DNA of 64,000 nucleotides, from contig CAZVLA010000019.1 in the NCBI GenBank assembly GCA_964627805.1, forward strand, positions 1 through 64,000, given 5' to 3'. Position 1 is the stretch's first letter, and every line of letters starts with the position of its first letter. Positions 50,341 to 58,959 of this stretch are shown one piece after another. A program made the translations under genes and the position numbers. Under the pieces are notes generated by a model. The model did not search any database. It saw only the letters and a program-made list of their open reading frames with translations, and was not told where the DNA came from. This stretch comes from CAZAMI01 sp964627805. Lineage in GTDB: Archaea > Thermoproteota > Thermoprotei_A > Sulfolobales > NBVN01.

Positions 50341-51881
50341 CTCCTAACTACTGACTTAGGTACGTAACCCCTACTATGTAACCACTCACTAACTTCCTCA
50401 AAGTACTTAGCAACTACCTTAGTTGACGGTACCTCAATACCTACTACGGACTTAAGTAGTTCTATGATCCTACTAACGGGTACCTCCTTAACCATACTTA
50501 AGTATGACTTAGTAAGTAGCATCCTGTAATGTAGGATTGTCTTAGGTGTCGTTGTTGACGGTACTAACTTAATGATTACGTCACTAACCTCACTAAGTAC
50601 TAAGTCCTTAACCTCAGGTACGTCGGGGTAGTACCTAATAGCTACGGTACCTAAGGTCCTATCCCAGTTAGCGAATGTGTACTGTATCTTATTGAACTCA
50701 CTAACACTACCTAAGTAATCGTAGAGTGCCTTCATATCGGGTACGATGACTAAGTCAGTCTCGGGGGTCGTGTATGCCTCACTAACTTCACAGTACTGGA
50801 GGAGTTCAGTATCGAGTACTGCTAAGTTAATACCTAACACCCTCAAGTACTTCTCAAAAACCTTAACACCCTCCTCAACACTACCTACGATACCAGCACC
50901 TAACGCAGTAGCTAGTGAGAGTTTGAAGAGGTCTAGGGGATCCATTGAGTAGGTAACTACGGTCGTGTTAAGACCTAACTTAACACCTATAGCTGCTTGA
51001 GCTATCGTGAATGCCCTATTAGCGTCACTACCTGGTGGGTACAGTATGAGTATCTGAGCACCTGGGTTTAGAGTGCCTAGTAGGGGCTTAAGCACCTCGA
51101 ACTTACTCCTTAACCTCCTGAACTTACTTACCTTCATGCTTAATGTCTTATTAGCTTCCTCAGCAATTACCTCCCTAAGTACGTAGGGTACTGGCCCCCT
51201 ACCATCAACTATCTTGAAGTAGACCCGAGGTAACCTAATCGGTACCCCCCTAGCCTTAACTATCTCAATACACCTCCTGACTGAAGTCCTAATTAGTTCG
51301 TGCTTAATTATTAGTAAGTAATCAGCCACGAACTCAAGATCACCTAAGGTACTTAACTCCGTACCTAAGGGTGTGTCAGCAACTAGTAGGAGTACGGACT
51401 TCAGCTCAGTAAATACCTTATAGAGCCCCGACCTCATGAATGCCCTAGCACTGTAGACATCACCACCACTAACTAACCTAATGAGTGGTGTTACACTATC
51501 AATAACTACTAAGTCGGGCTTGAAGGTACCTACCTCCTTAGCTATGGTCTCAAGGACTAAGTCAGTACCTACCTCAGGGTTAAGTAGTGGTAACTCAATG
51601 AATCTAAACCTACCCTCCCTAACGAACCTACTGAAGTCCATACCTAAGGCACTCATATACTTAATGAACTTACCCTCAGTCTCGTTAATACCGAAGTAAA
51701 TTACCTTATGACCTAACTTAAGGTTCTCGTAAGCAGTCTTAGCAGCTATCGTTGTCTTACCAGCACCGGGAGTACCTACTATCAGGATTACTGAACCCCT
51801 AGGTATACCCCCAAGCAACTTCCTAAGTACTTCACAGCACCAAGTAAGCTCCCCATTACTTAAGGAGCTACTTACTGACAT
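50328..51881 (-). CDS. KaiC-like RecA-family ATPase, degenerate second domain (paralog 2)
   Basis: A 517-residue protein. Domain 1 has Walker A GTPGAGKTT (36-44), the KaiC-type INETEGKFIKYMSALGMDFS segment and Walker B LVVIDSV with Asp127. Domain 2 (about 270-500) keeps the fold (GAQILILYPPGSDANRAFTI; LNTTVVTYSMDP; TDLVIVPDMKALYDYLG) but the P-loop is lost. The paralog at 56024 is clearly the closer relative, with shared segments such as AAK.AYEN, GMDF.RF..EG.FRF.E.PL and VIDSVTP. It is the first gene of an operon with the M23-fold and CLC genes. A TATA-like CTTTTAAG (about 51922-51930, minus strand) precedes it. Confidence 0.82.
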   Translation of the reverse strand: MSVSSSLSNGELTWCCEVLRKLLGGIPRGSVILIVGTPGAGKTTIAAKTAYENLKLGHKVIYFGINETEGKFIKYMSALGMDFSRFVREGRFRFIELPLLNPEVGTDLVLETIAKEVGTFKPDLVVIDSVTPLIRLVSGGDVYSARAFMRSGLYKVFTELKSVLLLVADTPLGTELSTLGDLEFVADYLLIIKHELIRTSVRRCIEIVKARGVPIRLPRVYFKIVDGRGPVPYVLREVIAEEANKTLSMKVSKFRRLRSKFEVLKPLLGTLNPGAQILILYPPGSDANRAFTIAQAAIGVKLGLNTTVVTYSMDPLDLFKLSLATALGAGIVGSVEEGVKVFEKYLRVLGINLAVLDTELLQYCEVSEAYTTPETDLVIVPDMKALYDYLGSVSEFNKIQYTFANWDRTLGTVAIRYYPDVPEVKDLVLSEVSDVIIKLVPSTTTPKTILHYRMLLTKSYLSMVKEVPVSRIIELLKSVVGIEVPSTKVVAKYFEEVSEWLHSRGYVPKSVVRSWRA

Positions 51882-52016
51882 GCTTAAGCACCTAAACCAA
51901 CCACTTAACTCCCTCTAGTAACTTAAAAGCTATTCATTAACGAGTGTGAGTTAGCGTTTGGTAATCTAAATGAATTAACTACTGGAGGATTTTTACGGAG
52001 TAAATCACAGGTAATA

Positions 52017-52024
52017 CTTATAAA
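52017..52024 (+). promoter_or_regulatory. TATA box of the TSP3 surface-protein gene
   Basis: CTTATAAA, preceded by purine-rich GGTAATA, is a strong archaeal TATA box. Transcription is predicted to begin about 25 bases downstream, near 52045-52050, exactly where the large inverted repeat starts. Confidence 0.55.
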
Positions 52025-52044
52025 CCCTAAAACCGAGGTGGGTT

Positions 52045-52119
52045 AGCACTACGTAGTTAAGTAAGTACTACGTAAGTACCTAAGCATGCTTACGTAGTTC
52101 CTTACTACTACGTAGTGCT
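52045..52119 (+). promoter_or_regulatory. large 5'-leader hairpin before the TSP3 surface-protein gene
   Basis: The outer arms AGCACTACGTAGT and ACTACGTAGTGCT pair over 13 bp. Inside are AGTAAG/CTTACT (6 bp) and CTACGTAAG/CTTACGTAG (9 bp), separated by small bulges, closing on a 12-base loop. In total about 28 bp pair within 75 bases. It should occupy nearly the whole leader between the predicted start site and the ATG at 52142. Possible roles are translation control, RNA stabilisation or, as DNA, a regulator site. The arms contain the self-palindrome ACTACGTAGT, so other folds are possible. Confidence 0.6.
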
Positions 52120-52141
52120 TCATGCGTAGGCGGTGCTAGGT

Positions 52142-55100
52142 ATGGGGGTACTTAAGTACGTAGGTCTCGCAGTACTTGCTCTAGTAGTAGCTACTGTATT
52201 CCCTACGTCGGTAACCTTAAGTGCTAGTGAACCTAGCATGGATTTCAGAAACTTCAATAACGTCGTTAGTGACTTAAGGGAGGCTGCGAAGGTTATTAAG
52301 ACCTACATTGAGGAGGGTAAGTACGTAGATATAGGTAGGTACTTCGGCTTAAGGACTTACGTAATAAGCTCAACGATACTCAACCCTAAGATATGTGGTA
52401 GGGACTCAGACGGTGATGGGTTATGCGATAATGAGGAGAAGCTACTAGGTACTAACCCACGGAAGTTCGACACTGACGGTGATGGGTTACCGGACGGTTT
52501 CGAGGTAGGTACTTCACTGTACGTATTCTGCAATGCGTTACTAGATACTGGTAAGGGTCCCTTAGTAATACTCGTTAGTAGGTCTAAGGACCCCTCAAGA
52601 ACTAGTATCTACTCAGTACTTACTGTCTCAGGTAATGCCTACCCAAGGGCTGGTATGTTGTTCCGTAGCGTATTGAATCCCTTAAGGAGGGACACAGACG
52701 GCGATGGATTAAGTGACCTATACGAAGTTACTCAGTCATTAAGGGTGCCGTACATGCTACTAGCACTTGGTTGCGGGCCCGACGGTGACGTATCTAGGAT
52801 AGCTCGTGAGTTCGGTATTAAAGTACCGAGTAGGTACGACTACTGCTACGCTGGCGGGCCAGTACTTAATCCGTTCGTAGGTGTTACTCTTAGGGACTTA
52901 AAGCTAGGTAAGACCATCTACGGTAGGTTAGTTAAGAAGGACTTCAGTAGTAAACGCATTAAGTACCCGGTTTGGAGTGCCGGTACGATATTCAGTGATG
53001 TTATTAAGGCTGCTAGGGCTAGGTGGTTCCCTAACGCTAAGGGTGAGGTATTCATACCACCTAACTTCGACCCCTTACTACTCTACGTCGACCCGACCCT
53101 ATACGATACGGACGGGGACGGACTCAGTGATTACGTGGAGGTTAAGGTATTAGGTACTGAGACATCAAGTATTGACTCGGATCATGACGGATTGACCGAC
53201 ATGATTGAGGCTTACTTACTGGGTACGAACCCCTACCTACCCGATACTGATGGTGACTCACTAAGTGATTTGAAGGAGTTTAAGTTGGGTACGGATCCCT
53301 TAAGTAAGGACGCGGACGGTGACGGGCTTGATGACGCTAAGGAACTTAAGTTAGGTACGAACCCCAAGAACGCCGATAGCGACGGTGACGGTCTTAACGA
53401 CTACGTGGACCTAAGGAACTTCGGGAACCCCCTCAACCCGGACACCGACGGTGACGGTTTACTGGATTCCGAGGAGTACGTGGTTCGCACGTCACTAACT
53501 AAGGTAGATACCGACGGTGACGGGCTCAGTGACTACGATGAGTTACGTAGGTACGGGACATCACCCCTCAACCCAGACACTGATGACGACGGCTTAAGCG
53601 ACTCCAAGGAACTTAAGCTAGGTACTAACCCGCTGGTCTGGGACAGTGATGGGGATGGGTTAAGCGACAGTAGTGAGTATAAGGAGGGTACTAACCCCCT
53701 AAACGCGGACTCAGATAACGACGGCTTAAGTGATTACGATGAGGTTATGGGGACTACGTCAACTGCCGTGATCTACGACTACGTAATGAAGGAGTATAGG
53801 GTAATCTCATGTAACTACCCCACAAACCCACTCAGTAGCGACACTGACGGTGACTCACTAAGCGATTACGAGGAGGTGAGTAAGTGCTTAGACCCTAATA
53901 AGCAGGATACCGACGGAGACGGGCTTAAAGACCCTAAGGACCCATACCCATACAGTAGTGATGCTGATGGTGACGGGCTTAAGGACCCTGATGAGTTAAG
54001 GAAAGGCACTAGCCCATTCATTAAGGACACGGATGGTGACGGGATTCCAGACCCTAAGGACCCGGTAATTAATCGGAGGGTCAGCGTTAGTGCTAAGGAG
54101 GTTAAGGAGGTTAGGTGCGAGTTAAGTGTTGAGGTGACCTCAAGTAACTCATCAAGTATAGAGACCACGGTCTGTAGTGGGGGTAGGAGGTTCCTTGTTG
54201 ACGTAGCGAACATTAAGTTAGTCAGTAGCGGTGAGTTCACGGTATCCTTGAGGATTAAGGCTAGCTTAAGGTGCGGTAACTCAAGGTACTCACTAACCAG
54301 TATGGACGTAATTAGTGGGGTAGGCGTCGTAGGTGTTAAGAGGCGCTTAGTGGGTGATGGTACTTACGAGTTCCTGATTAGGTACTCACCACTAGGTAAT
54401 GGGTACTCACCCACGTGGTTCGCGGGTAGGGACCTCCTAGTACTGAATAATTACTTAAGGATAGTAGCTAAGTTCACTAGGTTAGGTAGTGGTGAGGGCC
54501 CTAGGAAAGTAATTACCTACGGCTACGTGAAGTTAATTGGTAAGGACTTAAGGAAGCCCGTGATAAGGCATGCTTACGTGACATGGTCAGGTACTTCAGG
54601 TACTCTATACCTAGACGTTACTAGGGCATTAAGTGTTAAGGTAGTAGCTCCTAAGTTAATGGTTGACGGTGCCAACGGGTTTAAGGGGTTTAAGGTCCCT
54701 AGGACCTCATACCACTCAATATACTCTAAAGTAATTAGGTTAAGTATCGAGTCACCGAGTATATTGACGAGGGACTTAATAACACCTACGAAGTTACCGT
54801 CACTTAAGTTAGGTGGTGGGGTAGTAACTATTGAGTTAAGTAGTGATGTAGTGGGTAAGGGTGAGGACATCAGCTACTACATAGCTCAAATAACGCTCTC
54901 TAAGTCGTACAAGTCAAAGATAATCTACGGTCTACTAGCTGGGTACACAACTATCGAGTCATTAGTGGGCGGTGTCGACATACTAATACCTAACGTAAAC
55001 ATTAAGGTAGGTAAGTACGAACTACCACCGCTTGAGAAGCTTAAGAAGGGTATTAAGGGACTGATTAATCATGTAGTAGATAGGATTAAGTCGTCAACCG

Positions 55101-55255
55101 TGGATAAGCTGAAGAACTGGCTAGAGAGTAAGGCTAAGGAGTACGAGTTAAGGGCTAGGAAGCATGAGGTTGATTACGTAGTAGTTATTCAGGCATGTAA
55201 TAACGTAGGTTGCGTGAGTAGGAAGGTGGTCTTCAGGGGTGTTGCTTATGGGTAA
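52142..55255 (+). CDS. secreted calcium-binding surface protein with 17 TSP3-type repeats
   Basis: About 1037 residues from ATG 52142 (GTG 52133 is an alternative). A signal peptide (about 5-30) precedes a run of thrombospondin type 3-like repeats between roughly residues 88 and 640. I count 17 motifs of the form D-x-D-x-D-G-(L/I)-x-D, each able to bind Ca2+; an insertion of about 130 residues splits repeats 3 and 4. Many repeats end with a 'LGT(N/D)P' strand, giving the linker 'ELKLGTNPxxxD'. The C-terminal 400 residues are beta-rich with a helical segment near 950-1010 and are not recognised. No C-terminal anchor is visible; it may be held by the partner encoded next. Its stop overlaps the start of that gene by eight bases. 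Confidence 0.85.
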   Translation: MGVLKYVGLAVLALVVATVFPTSVTLSASEPSMDFRNFNNVVSDLREAAKVIKTYIEEGKYVDIGRYFGLRTYVISSTILNPKICGRDSDGDGLCDNEEKLLGTNPRKFDTDGDGLPDGFEVGTSLYVFCNALLDTGKGPLVILVSRSKDPSRTSIYSVLTVSGNAYPRAGMLFRSVLNPLRRDTDGDGLSDLYEVTQSLRVPYMLLALGCGPDGDVSRIAREFGIKVPSRYDYCYAGGPVLNPFVGVTLRDLKLGKTIYGRLVKKDFSSKRIKYPVWSAGTIFSDVIKAARARWFPNAKGEVFIPPNFDPLLLYVDPTLYDTDGDGLSDYVEVKVLGTETSSIDSDHDGLTDMIEAYLLGTNPYLPDTDGDSLSDLKEFKLGTDPLSKDADGDGLDDAKELKLGTNPKNADSDGDGLNDYVDLRNFGNPLNPDTDGDGLLDSEEYVVRTSLTKVDTDGDGLSDYDELRRYGTSPLNPDTDDDGLSDSKELKLGTNPLVWDSDGDGLSDSSEYKEGTNPLNADSDNDGLSDYDEVMGTTSTAVIYDYVMKEYRVISCNYPTNPLSSDTDGDSLSDYEEVSKCLDPNKQDTDGDGLKDPKDPYPYSSDADGDGLKDPDELRKGTSPFIKDTDGDGIPDPKDPVINRRVSVSAKEVKEVRCELSVEVTSSNSSSIETTVCSGGRRFLVDVANIKLVSSGEFTVSLRIKASLRCGNSRYSLTSMDVISGVGVVGVKRRLVGDGTYEFLIRYSPLGNGYSPTWFAGRDLLVLNNYLRIVAKFTRLGSGEGPRKVITYGYVKLIGKDLRKPVIRHAYVTWSGTSGTLYLDVTRALSVKVVAPKLMVDGANGFKGFKVPRTSYHSIYSKVIRLSIESPSILTRDLITPTKLPSLKLGGGVVTIELSSDVVGKGEDISYYIAQITLSKSYKSKIIYGLLAGYTTIESLVGGVDILIPNVNIKVGKYELPPLEKLKKGIKGLINHVVDRIKSSTVDKLKNWLESKAKEYELRARKHEVDYVVVIQACNNVGCVSRKVVFRGVAYG

Positions 55256-56003
55256 GAAAGCATTAGCTACTGCGGTACTGATTCTACTCAGTATAGCATT
55301 ACTGACCTACCTAGATGTTGAGGGGTTACTTAACCCACCCGTGAAACTACCTTGGAGTAAGTACGTTAAGGACTTACTAAGTAAGTTAGGGGTACGGTCA
55401 AGAACAACAACTACTGAGGTACGTAATACTACAGTACCTACTACGTCAGTATCCATACCTACGAAGCCTAAAGTAAGTACTAGCGAGGTAGTCACTACTG
55501 AGGTACGTACTACTGAAGTAAGTAACGAGTCAGTAACGATAGTCACTACTAAGCAAGCATCAGTAATTAAGAATGAGACCACGACCTCAAGAGCTGGTGG
55601 GGAGGCCGTAGGTAGTGAGGTGATTAAGGAGGTGGTTAAGAGGCTTAAGGAGAGTAAGTTAGGTACTTACGAGTCATTGAGGAAAGCCGCTAGGAACATA
55701 ATTAACTACTACAGAGCCGTTAAGGATGAGGACTTAAGGATTAGTAAGTACTTCGACTTAAGCGTGGTTGATAATGAATCACTGATTAAGCTACATAAGG
55801 CACTCTATGAAGCCTACGACATTAAGGAGCTTAGAGTTAGTAACTTAACGTGCTCATTCGTGTCTAATGACGTAATAGGTTGCTCCTACGTAGTTCATGT
55901 AGTGCTTATTGACCGCAGCGGTAAGTCCTTGACTCAAGTAAATAACTTAGTAACGCTAACGAATAGGGACGGATTAATTATTCAGACCGTACGTAGTAAG
56001 TAG
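55248..56003 (+). CDS. membrane-anchored partner with Thr-rich stalk
   Basis: About 251 residues from ATG 55248, which lies inside the last codons of the TSP3 gene, so the two are translationally coupled. One N-terminal helix (about residues 3-22) anchors it. A Thr/Val/Ser/Glu-rich stalk (about 50-120) follows, then a compact domain of about 130 residues (from VIKEVVKRLKESKLGTYESL) with helices and a terminal beta sheet containing two Cys (TCSFVSNDVIGCSY) that could form a disulfide. It probably faces the outside and tethers or displays the TSP3 protein; this is inference. I recognise no known domain. Confidence 0.7.
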   Translation: MGKKALATAVLILLSIALLTYLDVEGLLNPPVKLPWSKYVKDLLSKLGVRSRTTTTEVRNTTVPTTSVSIPTKPKVSTSEVVTTEVRTTEVSNESVTIVTTKQASVIKNETTTSRAGGEAVGSEVIKEVVKRLKESKLGTYESLRKAARNIINYYRAVKDEDLRISKYFDLSVVDNESLIKLHKALYEAYDIKELRVSNLTCSFVSNDVIGCSYVVHVVLIDRSGKSLTQVNNLVTLTNRDGLIIQTVRSK

Positions 56004-56015
56004 TTTTTTAACTAC
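56000..56015. terminator. hairpin with T-run between convergent genes
   Basis: GTAGTT-TTTT-AACTAC is a perfect 6-bp inverted repeat with a T6 run on the plus strand, overlapping the stop codon of the stalk protein gene and eight bases before the stop of the convergent KaiC gene. It is a likely terminator for the TSP3 operon. Confidence 0.45.
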
Positions 56016-56023
56016 CTTGAAAC

Positions 56024-57547
56024 CTAGTCCTGCGTACTTAATCTCTTATCAAGTAACTTACTAACTAAGCCCACGAACTTATTAACCTCCTCAGGACTCG
56101 GTATCCCTATACCTAGGTCAAGCATTAGGTTCCTAGCTACTTCGTAGATACTTACTGACCTACCCCTTAGTGGGTACGACTTACTAATCTCTATCACGTA
56201 ATCACTTATTGATCTAGGCTTAGGCTTACTAGGTACTACCTTGTAAATCACGTCACACAACTCAGGAAGTACTAGCTCGTCCAAGTCCTTAACCTCCGTG
56301 AAGAAGAAGGCCGTAGTTACTCCCCTACGCTTACCCCTAGTTATTATTGGGTACACTATCCTATTGAATTTAGAGGCATTACCTACGTAGTCGTAGAGTA
56401 GCTTCAAGTCTGGGTAGACAGCTACGTCAGCTTCTAGGAACTCCCTACTAGAGCATATCTCGTAGGGTAGTAGGTCCAGATCTGCTTGGTCTAGGTCTAT
56501 AGGTAGTACCTTAACATACCTTAAGTAATTATCCACGGCACCCTCAACATCAGCACCGAACATACCAGCAGCTAGTGCTGATGCTATAGCCCTGGTCATG
56601 AATACCTTAGGGTGCATACCGAAGGTAACGACGGTCGCTACGTACCTTAACTTAACAGCCATAGCGACTAATGCGTAGGATAGTAGTGAGTTTAGCTCCG
56701 TACCTAGTGGGTATAGGAAGAGCATGTGAGTGCCCCTATGTATCTGACCAAGTAATGAAGTAACTCTGGGCATCCCAGTCAGTAAGTCACCAGCCTTAAC
56801 GTACCTACCATCGAGCTTCTCACCACCAGCAATGACTACCGGACCTACACCGTCCACTATCCTGAAGTATATCCTAGATACGCTGTATGCCGAACCCCTC
56901 AACTTCTTAATCTCGACCCACCTACGTAGTGAAGTAGCTTCAGTACTTACCTTAGTAGCTAATACCCCATCAGCTACGAACTCAATATCACCTAACCCCG
57001 GACTCTCCCTACCATGTGGTAAGTCAGCAATGAGTACTAGTAAGCCCCTCATCTCAGAAACTACTCTGTAGGGTCCTGCCCTAAGGAATGCCCTCCTACC
57101 CATGTCACTACTGAATGACTCCAGGAATGGGGTTACGCTATCAATGACTAGTATGTCTGGTGAGTACCTAATGACTTCCTCGTAAGTAACGTCAACGACC
57201 TCATCCCTAGTAAATTCCTCACTTATTAGGGGTATCTCAACAAACCTAAACTTACCCTCCTCACTGAACCTCCTGAAATCCATACCTAACCTACTCATGA
57301 TCTCCAAGAACTTATCCTCATTCTCGTTAGTGCATAGGTAGAGTACCTTATACCCGTACCTCCTCATATTCTCGTAAGCTAACTTAGCAGCTAATGTAGT
57401 CTTACCGGAGCCTGGGTGACCGTATATAAGTAGTGTGTAGCCCTCCCTAAGCATGCTTAGGTATCTATCGAACTCGGGGAGACCCCAAGTAAATAACCTA
57501 ATACGTTCCGTACTCTCTCCCCCACCCATGCCCGCCCACCCTATCAC
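56024..57547 (-). CDS. KaiC-like RecA-family ATPase, degenerate second domain (paralog 3)
   Basis: A 507-residue protein (GTG 57547; ATG 57529 gives MGGGESTER). Walker A is GHPGSGKTT (43-51), Walker B ILVIDSV with Asp136. NENEDKFLEIMSRLGMDF is the KaiC-type switch region. Domain 2 starts near 265 (GTHMLFLYPLGTELNSLLSY; VATVVTFGMHP; ADVAVYPDLKLLYDYVGNAS) and lacks a P-loop. It is closest to paralog 2 in this window. It is transcribed toward the TSP3 operon and separated from it by a terminator. A TATA-like AATATTTATTC (about 57580-57590, minus strand) and an imperfect copy of the GTTAG-N5-CTAAC repeat (57592-57610) lie upstream. Function unknown; regulatory ATPase is the best guess. Confidence 0.82.
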   Translation of the reverse strand: MIGWAGMGGGESTERIRLFTWGLPEFDRYLSMLREGYTLLIYGHPGSGKTTLAAKLAYENMRRYGYKVLYLCTNENEDKFLEIMSRLGMDFRRFSEEGKFRFVEIPLISEEFTRDEVVDVTYEEVIRYSPDILVIDSVTPFLESFSSDMGRRAFLRAGPYRVVSEMRGLLVLIADLPHGRESPGLGDIEFVADGVLATKVSTEATSLRRWVEIKKLRGSAYSVSRIYFRIVDGVGPVVIAGGEKLDGRYVKAGDLLTGMPRVTSLLGQIHRGTHMLFLYPLGTELNSLLSYALVAMAVKLRYVATVVTFGMHPKVFMTRAIASALAAGMFGADVEGAVDNYLRYVKVLPIDLDQADLDLLPYEICSSREFLEADVAVYPDLKLLYDYVGNASKFNRIVYPIITRGKRRGVTTAFFFTEVKDLDELVLPELCDVIYKVVPSKPKPRSISDYVIEISKSYPLRGRSVSIYEVARNLMLDLGIGIPSPEEVNKFVGLVSKLLDKRLSTQD

Positions 57548-57682
57548 CTCATTACTCTACATGAACTTAGCTATGGAGGGGAATAAATATTAGTTTAGTA
57601 TATCTAACCGCTACGTACTTAATGCTACATGAATTAATAACGATTACTACTAGGGTAGTTAATGATTAATTAAAAACACTCA

Positions 57683-58198
57683 TTAAATACTCTCAATAAG
57701 CTCCTTAAGTCTTGATTTAATACTGTCTAACTTACTCCTTAACTCATTAACTTGAGACTCTAACTCCTCAACCCTAGCCTTAAGCTCGTCCCTCTCCTTC
57801 ATGACCTTATTAAGCTCCTCCTTAAACTTCTCGACATCCTCAGCTGATGATATGACTGCCGCTATAGGGTCTATCTGACCCTTAGCCAGCATTTCGTAAG
57901 TCTCCCACACGAGCTTACCTGCTTCAGTCTTTCTGTTTAGGTGGTTCCTTATCGTACCTTCAGACCTACCCAACTCCTCAGCTATTGAGCTTATCGGCTT
58001 ACCGGCCTTCTGCCTAGCTAAGGCGCCAGCAGCTACTGCTAGTGAGTCGATCCAGGTTAGCCTATCCTCAGCCTTCCTAATCCTCTCAATAACGTCCTTC
58101 CTAAGTAAGGTACCTATGAGTAAGTACGTCTCAAGCCTGTGTATGTCCTGCCTACCTAATGGCTTAAGGGGGATCTCCTCACTCAAGCCCATCACCAT
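57683..58198 (-). CDS. helix-turn-helix protein with C-terminal coiled coil
   Basis: A 171-residue protein. Residues about 45-95 form a helix-turn-helix: SLAVAAGALARQKAG, then PISSIAEELGRSEGTIRNHL, resembling the sigma-70 region 4/homeodomain-like HTH seen in archaeal regulators. Residues about 122-168 are a long Glu/Lys/Leu coiled coil (FKEELNKVMKERDELKARVE), which should dimerise it. I know similar conserved proteins from crenarchaea but no named function. It is transcribed away from the HxlR-type gene at 58289. Confidence 0.7.
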   Translation of the reverse strand: MVMGLSEEIPLKPLGRQDIHRLETYLLIGTLLRKDVIERIRKAEDRLTWIDSLAVAAGALARQKAGKPISSIAEELGRSEGTIRNHLNRKTEAGKLVWETYEMLAKGQIDPIAAVISSAEDVEKFKEELNKVMKERDELKARVEELESQVNELRSKLDSIKSRLKELIESI

Positions 58199-58288
58199 TA
58201 ATTAAGTAACTAAGGAGGGATTTAAGTATGTGGTAATGGGATACATAGAGTATTTACTTACTACTTCAATATTCGTATTTTAGGGTTT

Positions 58289-58768
58289 TTGATAGGTAAT
58301 TTAGTGTGGGGTGGAGTTTTGGTAAGTAGTCCAGGGTGTGGTAGGGAGTTAACTGATCTTCGCTTAATAATTAGTAAGTGCTTGAGGGAGTTAGAGGATG
58401 TGATGAGTGGCGAGTACTTTAGGTGCTTAAGCCTAAGCGATATTAAGGATGAGTTGAGTAGGTTATCACCTTACCTAAGGGTGGTATTCTCTAGGTGGGT
58501 ACCTGAGATAATATACGCACTCTACATTAGGGGTAGGCTAAGCTTTAACGAAATGAAGCGTGCGTTCGGGGTTAGTTCTAGGGTATTAACTGATAAGTTA
58601 AGGGCTCTTGAGGATCTAGGACTCATTAGGAAGGAGGTAGACGCTAGTGTAAGACCGATTAGGGTTTACTACGAATTAACTAGGTTAGGTAGGGAGGTTG
58701 GGGTAGCTCTAGTACCTATCCTAACGATACTTAAGGAGGTAGTTAAGGGTAGGGGGATTACTCCGTAG
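58289..58768 (+). CDS. HxlR-family winged-helix regulator
   Basis: A 159-residue frame from TTG 58289; downstream GTG 58304 or TTG 58319 (behind GGGGTGGAG) are also possible starts. Residues about 65-150 have the HxlR/MarR-like order: RWVPEIIYALYIRGRLSFNE, FGVSSRVLTDKLRALEDLGL, a wing (RPIRVYYELT) and the closing helix GVALVPILTILKEVV. The canonical HxlR N-terminal Cys is absent from the usual place. It is probably a dimeric regulator of a nearby gene, perhaps the surface protein at 58960 or itself. Confidence 0.8.
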   Translation: MIGNLVWGGVLVSSPGCGRELTDLRLIISKCLRELEDVMSGEYFRCLSLSDIKDELSRLSPYLRVVFSRWVPEIIYALYIRGRLSFNEMKRAFGVSSRVLTDKLRALEDLGLIRKEVDASVRPIRVYYELTRLGREVGVALVPILTILKEVVKGRGITP

Positions 58769-58959
58769 GGAAGTACTTAAGTCCTTACAGACCAGCGTAA
58801 CTTAGAGGGGATTACGACTAATCAAACCAACCTAGTAATGTAGTCAGTAACTAAAATTAATGAGGTACCCACGGACGTACTGAGGTTAAGGTAGGGAAAA
58901 TACCTCCCTCCTTACTTTTGAGTTGCCTTGATTTACGTATGTAGGGTATCGGTTACTCA
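58769..58959. other. convergent spacer with terminator-like repeats
   Basis: This 191-base spacer lies between the stops of the HxlR-type gene and the beta-helix protein gene. It contains an imperfect repeat, AGGTAGGGAAAATACCTCCCT broken by one base, near 58891-58910, followed by a T-rich stretch (TTACTTTTGAG), which would suit termination. I see no gene or RNA in it. Confidence 0.3.

Noticed and set aside
53866..54240. 124-codon frame on the minus strand with Ser/Pro repeats
   Set aside because: Antisense of the TSP3 calcium-binding repeats; the repeat pattern simply mirrors DxDxDG codons.
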